A DNA stretch of 64,000 nt from Achromobacter sp. AONIH1 (lineage in GTDB: Bacteria; Pseudomonadota; Gammaproteobacteria; Burkholderiales; Burkholderiaceae_B). Position 1 is the first letter of the stretch; every line of letters begins with the position of its first letter. Location: the NCBI RefSeq assembly GCF_002902905.1, contig NZ_CP026124.1, positions 1,240,001-1,304,000 of the forward strand, in the 5' to 3' direction. This document shows positions 58,547 to 64,000 of this stretch, in pieces. A program made the translations under genes and the position numbers. The notes beneath the pieces are model-generated. The model was given only the letters and a program-made list of their open reading frames with translations. It was not told the origin of the DNA and did no database searches.

Positions 58547-61330
58547 ATGGATGTCGGTTTTCTCGTATTCGGCCTGGCGGGCCTGCTCACGCTGGTCTGC
58601 TTCATGCCGCCGCTGGCCGGCCGCCTCAAGCTGCCCTATTCGGTGCTGCTGGCCATCGTCGGCTGTCTGCTCGGCATCGTCATCCACCTGCATGGCTGGG
58701 CGCCCAGCTGGATCGGCGATTTCCTGGACTCCCTGGAACGCTTCGAGATCTCGTCCGAGACCTTCCTGATGGTGTTCCTGCCGGTGCTGCTGTTCGAGAC
58801 CGCGCTGTCCATGAACGTGCGCCGGTTGATGGACGACATCGGCCCCATTCTCATGATGGCCATCGTGGCCGTGGTGGTGTGCACGCTGGTGGTGGGCGTC
58901 ACGCTCGATGCCATCTCGTCCTACGGGCTGGTGGTCTGCCTGCTGCTGGGCGCCATCGTCGCCACCACCGATCCGGTGGCCGTGGTGGGCATTTTCCGCG
59001 AAGTGGGCGCGCCCAAGCGCCTGACCACGCTGGTCGAAGGCGAGAGCCTGTTCAACGACGCCGCGTCCATCGCCCTGTACTCCGTGCTGCTGGCCGTGCT
59101 GGGCGGCCATGGCGAACTCAGCGTCAGCGGCGTGTTCAATGATTTCGTGGTGCACTTCATCGGTGGCGGCGTGGCCGGTTTCGCCATGGGGCGGCTGGCC
59201 TGTTTCCTGTTCGCCTGGCTGCGCGGCTTCCCCACCGCCGAGATCACGCTGACGCTGACGCTGGCCTATCTGTCCTTCTTCATCTCCGAGCACTATCTGA
59301 ACGTTTCCGGCGTGGTGGCCACGGTGATCGCCGGGCTGGTGGTGGGGTCCACCGGCCGCACCCGCATGTCGCCGACCACCTTCGAGTACCTGTCCAGCGC
59401 CTGGGAACAGTTCGGCTTCTGGGCCAATTCGCTGATCTTCCTGTTCGCGGCCATGCTGATTCCCAAGCTGATGGCCGCGGCCGACTGGCAGGAACTGGCG
59501 CTGGTGGCGGTGCTGTTCGTGGCCACGCTGGCGGCGCGCGCCATCGTGGTGTTCGGCCTGCTGCCGCTATTGGGGCTGACGCGGCTGGGCACCAAGGTGA
59601 GCCGGCCCTACAAGGTCGTGATGCTGTGGGGCGGACTGCGCGGCGCCGTGTCGCTGGCGCTGGCGCTGGCCGTGACCGAGCAGACCGGCGTGCCCGAAGA
59701 GGCGCGCCAGTTCATCGCCGTGGCCACCACGGCCTTCGTGCTGATCACCCTGTTCGTCAACGGCATCAGCCTGCGCCCGCTGATCCGCATGCTGGGGCTG
59801 AACCAGCTGTCGCCCGTGGAGCGCACCATCCGCAACCAGGCGCTGGCCGTGGCGCTGGAAGACCTGCAGGGCAAGACCGACGATCTGGCCAAGACCGAGC
59901 ACATCGGCAGCGAGGTGCGCGACCGCATCCGCGCGGTGTTCGACGCCAGCCTGGCCAGCGTGCACGACGGCCAGGTGGGCCAGATGAGCGACGAGCAGCG
60001 CGTGGCCGTCGGCCTGGCGATCGTGGCGCAGCGTGAAGAGGAAATGTTCTTCGACATCCTGAAGGCGCAGATCGTGGACTGGCGCATGGCCGAATCGCTG
60101 CTGGCGCGGGCCGAGCGGCTGGAGGACGCCATCCGCCTCGGCGGCGTGGAGGGCTTCGAGAAGGCCATCGTGGCCGACGTGCGCTATTCGACCGGCTTCC
60201 GGCTGGCCCTGCGCGTGCACTATCTGTTCGGTTTCCAGGGCTGGCTGGCGCATGAGCTGGGGCAGCGTTTCGCCAACCTGATGAGCAAGCGTTCCGTGGC
60301 GCAGCGCCTGATCCTGTTCACCCGCGAGCAGATCACGCCGCTGCTGGGCGAAGAGGCCACGCTGCGCATCGTATCGCTGCACCAGCGCCGGCTGGACCTG
60401 ATCGAGAACGCCATGCAGGCGCTGAACCTGCAGTATCCCCAGTACGCGCAATGGCTGCAGGAAAGCTACCTGGGCCGCGTGGCGCGCGAGCTCGAGCGCA
60501 TCCGCTACCGCGACATGCTGGAGCAGTTCCTGATCAGCGGCGAGGTGTACGCCGACCTGATGTCGCAACTGCAGAGCCGCTGGTCGCACATCGACCGGCA
60601 CCCGCCGCTGGACATCGAGCTGAGCGCGGCCGACCTGATCAAGCGCGTGCCCCTGTTCGAAGGCTTGTCGGCCGATTCGCTGCGCGCCATCAGCAAGCTG
60701 CTCAAGCCGAGGCTGGCGTTGCCGGACCAGCGCGTGCTGACCAAGGGCCGCCATGGCGAGGAAATGTGCTTCGTGGCTTCGGGCGCCGTGGCCGTGCACC
60801 TGCCGGACAACACCATGATCGAGCTGGGCAGCGGCGAGTTCTTCGGCGAACTCGGTCTGCTGGGCGAGCAGCAGATCGCGCCCGACGTGACCTCGCTGGG
60901 CTATTGCAAGCTGCTGATGCTGTCCTCGCGCGATTTCCATGCCCTGCTGGCGCGCGACGAACACCTGCGCGAGCGCATCCAGGTCGTGGCCAAGCAGCGC
61001 CTGCGCGCGATCGAGGTGTGGAAGCAGTTCTCGCAGGCCTCGCAGGCCGAGGCGGCGGCGACGCCCGTGGCCGCGCCCGTCCCGGCACCTAGCGCGGCGG
61101 CGGCCGCCGAAGCCGCCGAGGCGGCGGGCGAGGAGCGGCGCGAGGAAGAGGCGGCGAAAGTCGCGACGAAGGACGAGGCAAAGGACGTGACAGCCAAGGA
61201 CGCGCGCGCGATCGAAAGCGAGGCTGTCGTGGTTCGGCACGTCGATGGCGCGGAAGACGCGCGGCAGGCCACCGACCGGTCCGCACAGAGTGGCGCGACG
61301 CCGGGCGAACCCGGCCTGCAATCACGCTGA
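58547..61330 (+). CDS. CPA1-type Na+/H+ antiporter with C-terminal cNMP-like domain
   Basis: 927 aa from the ATG at 58547. The N-terminal about 410 residues are a 12-13 helix exchanger with the ion-site TTDPVAVVGIF and EGESLFNDAASI. A helical cytoplasmic linker (about 420-690) follows, then a cyclic-nucleotide-binding fold (about 700-830): FVASGAVAVHL, GEFFGELGLLGEQ. The Arg that holds the cyclic phosphate in CRP-type domains is missing (sequence runs GEQQIAPDVTSL), so nucleotide binding is doubtful. The tail of about 80 residues is Ala/Glu/Lys-rich and low-complexity. A soluble sensor on an antiporter suggests gated pH or ion control. Confidence 0.9.
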   Translation: MDVGFLVFGLAGLLTLVCFMPPLAGRLKLPYSVLLAIVGCLLGIVIHLHGWAPSWIGDFLDSLERFEISSETFLMVFLPVLLFETALSMNVRRLMDDIGPILMMAIVAVVVCTLVVGVTLDAISSYGLVVCLLLGAIVATTDPVAVVGIFREVGAPKRLTTLVEGESLFNDAASIALYSVLLAVLGGHGELSVSGVFNDFVVHFIGGGVAGFAMGRLACFLFAWLRGFPTAEITLTLTLAYLSFFISEHYLNVSGVVATVIAGLVVGSTGRTRMSPTTFEYLSSAWEQFGFWANSLIFLFAAMLIPKLMAAADWQELALVAVLFVATLAARAIVVFGLLPLLGLTRLGTKVSRPYKVVMLWGGLRGAVSLALALAVTEQTGVPEEARQFIAVATTAFVLITLFVNGISLRPLIRMLGLNQLSPVERTIRNQALAVALEDLQGKTDDLAKTEHIGSEVRDRIRAVFDASLASVHDGQVGQMSDEQRVAVGLAIVAQREEEMFFDILKAQIVDWRMAESLLARAERLEDAIRLGGVEGFEKAIVADVRYSTGFRLALRVHYLFGFQGWLAHELGQRFANLMSKRSVAQRLILFTREQITPLLGEEATLRIVSLHQRRLDLIENAMQALNLQYPQYAQWLQESYLGRVARELERIRYRDMLEQFLISGEVYADLMSQLQSRWSHIDRHPPLDIELSAADLIKRVPLFEGLSADSLRAISKLLKPRLALPDQRVLTKGRHGEEMCFVASGAVAVHLPDNTMIELGSGEFFGELGLLGEQQIAPDVTSLGYCKLLMLSSRDFHALLARDEHLRERIQVVAKQRLRAIEVWKQFSQASQAEAAATPVAAPVPAPSAAAAAEAAEAAGEERREEEAAKVATKDEAKDVTAKDARAIESEAVVVRHVDGAEDARQATDRSAQSGATPGEPGLQSR

Positions 61331-61360
61331 GTCAGGGCCGGCCCCGGCGCCAGCCCCGGC

Positions 61361-62173
61361 TCAGGCCGGGATTTCGCCGGCCGCCTGGCGGCGCAGAATG
61401 TCCTCGGCGATGACCAGCGCCGCTTCCAGCGTGAACTCGCCTTCGGCCAGCAGGCGCACCGCCTCGGCCACTTCGATGGCGCGGATTTCCATCACCTCGC
61501 CGTCGCGGTTGACGGGGCTGGCGTCGGCCGCCAGCACGCAGGTGCTGGTCAGCACGTCTTCGACCTGATAGCCCTCGGGCAGGCGGCGGTGGATGCGCAG
61601 GATGGTGCGCAGCGGCGTGCGGTTGATCAGGTCCGGTTCGTCCAGGCCGGCTTCCTCGCCACACTCGCGCACCAGCGCGGTTTCCAGGTCTTCGCCGCTG
61701 CCGGCCAGTCCGCCGACCAGGGTGTCCCACATACCGGGATCCGTTGATTTGCTCAGGGCGCGGCGCGCCACCCACAGCCGGCCGTCGGGCGTCCAGGCGT
61801 TCAGGTGCACGGCCTTGGTCGGCAGGCCGAAGGGCCGCAGCGCGGTGCGCTCCATCACGCCCAGCTTGTCTTCGCCGGCGACCACGTCCAGTAGTTCGTC
61901 GCGCCAGCCGCGCAGGCAGTTGGCATCGCGCAACAGTATCGCGGCCCGTTCCAGCACCGCGTCCAGCTCGGGGCCGGGGGCCATGCCCTCGCCGATCCGC
62001 ACGCTGTCGTGGTCCGTTTCGACATGGTCGGCGCCTTGCAGCGCGTCGGCCGCGGCGTGCGTGGCCCAGCCGCAGCGACGCCCCGCTATATACAAGGCGT
62101 GCGCCCCGTCGGGCGGGAGTTCCTGCGCGCGGGCGCGCAGCGCGGCATACAGGTCGGGCAACTGCTTGTGCAT
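61361..62173 (-). CDS. Nudix hydrolase (DUF4743 type)
   Basis: 270 aa from the ATG at 62173. The N-terminal half is the DUF4743-like region (LRGWRDELLDVVAG, GVMERTALRPFGLPTKAVHL). The Nudix box GGLAGSGEDLETALVRECGE-EAGL fits GX5EX7REUXEEXGU exactly. Plant and fungal relatives hydrolyse oxidised thiamine diphosphate or similar; the substrate here is not known. Convergent with the antiporter gene (30 bp) and divergent from coxB. Confidence 0.9.
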   Translation of the reverse strand: MHKQLPDLYAALRARAQELPPDGAHALYIAGRRCGWATHAAADALQGADHVETDHDSVRIGEGMAPGPELDAVLERAAILLRDANCLRGWRDELLDVVAGEDKLGVMERTALRPFGLPTKAVHLNAWTPDGRLWVARRALSKSTDPGMWDTLVGGLAGSGEDLETALVRECGEEAGLDEPDLINRTPLRTILRIHRRLPEGYQVEDVLTSTCVLAADASPVNRDGEVMEIRAIEVAEAVRLLAEGEFTLEAALVIAEDILRRQAAGEIPA

Positions 62174-62277
62174 CTCGGAACCGTCTTGGATGAAGGTGCG
62201 GCTGATTTTATGCCACTGGCCCGCGCGGCCTCGCGGCGCGGCCATGGGGGCGGGTCCAACGAAATCAAGGGGATTAA

Positions 62278-62306
62278 ATTACATCTGTTTGCGCGTCCGC
62301 TATAAT
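62278..62306 (+). promoter_or_regulatory. Promoter of the cox operon
   Basis: -35 ATTACA (62278-62283), 17-bp spacer, exact -10 TATAAT (62301-62306). Start about 62313, giving a leader of about 145 nt before coxB. Confidence 0.6.
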
Positions 62307-62457
62307 CCGCCAGTTTCTTTATGATTCGAGTGGGAACGCGGGGCCGCAGCATCTCTCCCTGCCGATCCTTGCCATCTAATAATCGCGCGTAGTCCTGTTG
62401 CAGTGACATTCGTGCCACGAGGCGACAGCGGCCCTTGCGCCGTGTTTCGAGGTAAGC

Positions 62458-63615
62458 ATGAAGAAGTGGAGAGGGATACTGGGGGCTTGTGCCATGCTGA
62501 TTGGCGGCATGGCGGGTGCTCAGGTGCAAGACATGCCCGGCGGCCCGAAGGTCAATCAGCTGAATCTGCACGAAGGCGTGACTCAGATCGCGCGCGATGT
62601 CATGTGGCTGCACTGGATGCTGCTCACGATCTGTATCGTGATCTTCATCGGCGTCTTCGGAGTGATGTTCTACTCCATCTGGGCGCACCGCAAATCCCGC
62701 GGCCACAAGGCCGCCACCTTCCACGAGCACCTCGGCGTGGAAGTCGCCTGGACCGTCATTCCCTTCATCATCGTCATTGCGATGGCCCTGCCGGCCACCA
62801 AGACGGTGGTCGCCATGAAAGACACATCCAGCGCCGACCTGACCGTCAAGGTCACCGGCTATCAATGGAAATGGGGCTACGAGTACCTCGACGGCTCCGC
62901 TGCCGGCGTCAAGTTTCTCTCCACGCTGTCGACGCCGCGCGCCCAGATCGAGAACCGCGAGCCCAAGGGCCAGTTCTACCTGATGGAAGTGGACAACCAC
63001 ATGGTTGTGCCCGTCGACAAGAAGGTCCGCGTCGTGCTGACCGCCGCCGACGTGATCCACTCCTGGATGATCCCCGACTTCGGCGTCAAGCAGGACGCCA
63101 TTCCGGGCTTCCTGCGCGACGCCTGGTTCCGCGCCGAACAGCCCGGCATCTACCGTGGCCAGTGCGCCGAGCTGTGCGGCAAGGATCACGCCTTCATGCC
63201 CATCGTCGTGGAAGTCCTGGCGCAGGCGGACTACGATAAGTGGGTTGAAGACCAGAAAAAGAGGATGGCGGCCTCGGCCGACGATCCCAACAAGGAGTGG
63301 ACGGAAGCCGAACTGGTTGCCCGTGGCGAAAAGGTTTTCGCCGCCAATTGCGTGGCCTGTCACCAGGCCAACGGCAAGGGCATCCCGGGCAGCTTCCCCG
63401 CGCTCGACGGAGACAAGGTTGTGCTGGGCCCCAAGGCGGCCCAGATCAACACCGTGCTGAAGGGCAAGCCGGGCACCGCCATGGCGGCGTTCGGCGGCCA
63501 GCTCAACGATGTCGAAATCGCAGCGGTCATCAGCTATACGCGCCATGCCTGGAGCAACGCCGGCAAGGGGCAGGACCCGACGGTTCAACCGAAGGACGTG
63601 ACGGCCGGGCGCTGA
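62458..63615 (+). CDS. coxB: Cytochrome c oxidase subunit II with fused cytochrome c (caa3 type)
   Basis: 385 aa. Accepts electrons at the CuA site and passes them to subunit I. Signal peptide (LGACAMLIGGMAGA), two membrane helices (about 50-72 and 96-116), cupredoxin domain with CuA ligands His201, Cys236, Cys240, His244 and Met247 (CAELCGKDHAFM). A C-terminal cytochrome c domain adds heme motif C298-VA-C301-H302. First gene of the cox operon. Confidence 0.96.
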   Translation: MKKWRGILGACAMLIGGMAGAQVQDMPGGPKVNQLNLHEGVTQIARDVMWLHWMLLTICIVIFIGVFGVMFYSIWAHRKSRGHKAATFHEHLGVEVAWTVIPFIIVIAMALPATKTVVAMKDTSSADLTVKVTGYQWKWGYEYLDGSAAGVKFLSTLSTPRAQIENREPKGQFYLMEVDNHMVVPVDKKVRVVLTAADVIHSWMIPDFGVKQDAIPGFLRDAWFRAEQPGIYRGQCAELCGKDHAFMPIVVEVLAQADYDKWVEDQKKRMAASADDPNKEWTEAELVARGEKVFAANCVACHQANGKGIPGSFPALDGDKVVLGPKAAQINTVLKGKPGTAMAAFGGQLNDVEIAAVISYTRHAWSNAGKGQDPTVQPKDVTAGR

Positions 63616-63724
63616 TGCGCGCGCCGTCGCTGTTTCCCTCGCGGTCTGAACCGCTTTCCGTTTAGTCGAGATACCCTGACGTCCCCGCCTGGCGGGGGCG
63701 GCACTCAGCAGGAAGGAGTCCATC

Positions 63725-64000
63725 ATGAGCAGCGTCACTGTAGACCACGTGTCCCCGGGCCACGGTCACGATGACCACCACCACGCCATGCCGACGGGCT
63801 GGCGTCGCTGGCTTTTCGCCACGAACCACAAAGACATCGGGACGATGTACCTCATCTTCTCGTTCTTCATGTTGCTGGAGGGCGGGACGCTGGCCCTGCT
63901 GCTGCGCACCGAGCTGTTCGAGCCGGGCCTGCAGTTCTTCCGGCCCGAACTGTTCAACCAGTTCACCACCATGCATGGCCTCATCATGGTGTTCGGCGCC
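63725..64000 (+). CDS. coxA: Cytochrome c oxidase subunit I (3' end beyond window)
   Basis: First 92 residues only; the frame is open at the window end. AGGAAGGAG ribosome site before the ATG. A His-rich N-terminus ([12 protein letters not shown]) leads to [20 protein letters not shown], the subunit I signature, and [12 protein letters not shown], whose His is a low-spin heme ligand. 109 bp after coxB. Confidence 0.96.
   Translation, partial: MSSVTVDHVSPGHGHDDHHHAMPTGWRRWLFATNHKDIGTMYLIFSFFMLLEGGTLALLLRTELFEPGLQFFRPELFNQFTTMHGLIMVFGA

Overview
This is a high-GC (about two-thirds G+C), densely coded chromosomal window. Gene content and order point to a betaproteobacterium of the order Burkholderiales, most likely Alcaligenaceae (Achromobacter/Bordetella type). 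The pointers are petABC-sspAB, the run mla / ABC-2 transporter / ibaG / murA / hisGDCBHAFIE / hinT / tatABC, a Bug-type solute receptor, gltBD and caa3-type cox genes. No plasmid, prophage, integron or CRISPR array is seen. Both window edges cut genes: an ABC ATPase on the left and coxA on the right.

Layout. 1-4703: peptide-type ABC importer operon (binding protein, two permeases, ATPase) on the minus strand with a clear sigma70 promoter. 4.8-7.6 kb: membrane protein / DUF3482 GTPase pair. 7.6-12.5 kb: AraC regulator, EamA exporter, class V aminotransferase, RidA and LysR. 12.6-13 kb: tRNA-Asn and tRNA-Thr. 13.1-17.4 kb: sspB, sspA and the cytochrome bc1 genes; mscL diverges from them. 18.0-22.1 kb: an accessory catabolic island (class II aldolase, AraC regulator, MHS-type transporter, GST with an in-frame amber codon) tied together by two copies of a 42-bp AraC-like operator. 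22.3-26.5 kb: NIF3 protein, DegS-like protease, XRE regulator, tatCBA. 26.5-35.5 kb: hinT, the histidine operon, murA, ibaG. 35.5-41.3 kb: ABC-2 exporter and the mla phospholipid transport operon (no mlaB seen). 41.4-45.7 kb: nitronate monooxygenase, Bug receptor, MFS, LysR. 45.7-52.9 kb: ompW and gltBD. 53.3-56.1 kb: a RAYT-like protein that has lost its catalytic residues, fghA, and a small membrane protein. 56.1-57.5 kb: rpoH and a candidate small RNA. 57.5-64 kb: cpdA, an antiporter with a cyclic-nucleotide-like domain, a Nudix hydrolase, coxB and the start of coxA.

The most noteworthy signals are regulatory. (1) rpoH is preceded by a sigmaE-like promoter directly abutting a perfect CIRCE element. 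(2) A probable small RNA lies just downstream of rpoH; it has the same sigmaE-like promoter layout, a 26-nt CU-rich loop with an anti-Shine-Dalgarno core, and a strong terminator. (3) The two-copy operator defines a small regulon for the AraC regulator of the accessory island. (4) The RAYT homologue keeps the family scaffold but has lost both HUH histidines and the catalytic tyrosine, which suggests domestication. All calls come from reading the sequence; no database search was run.
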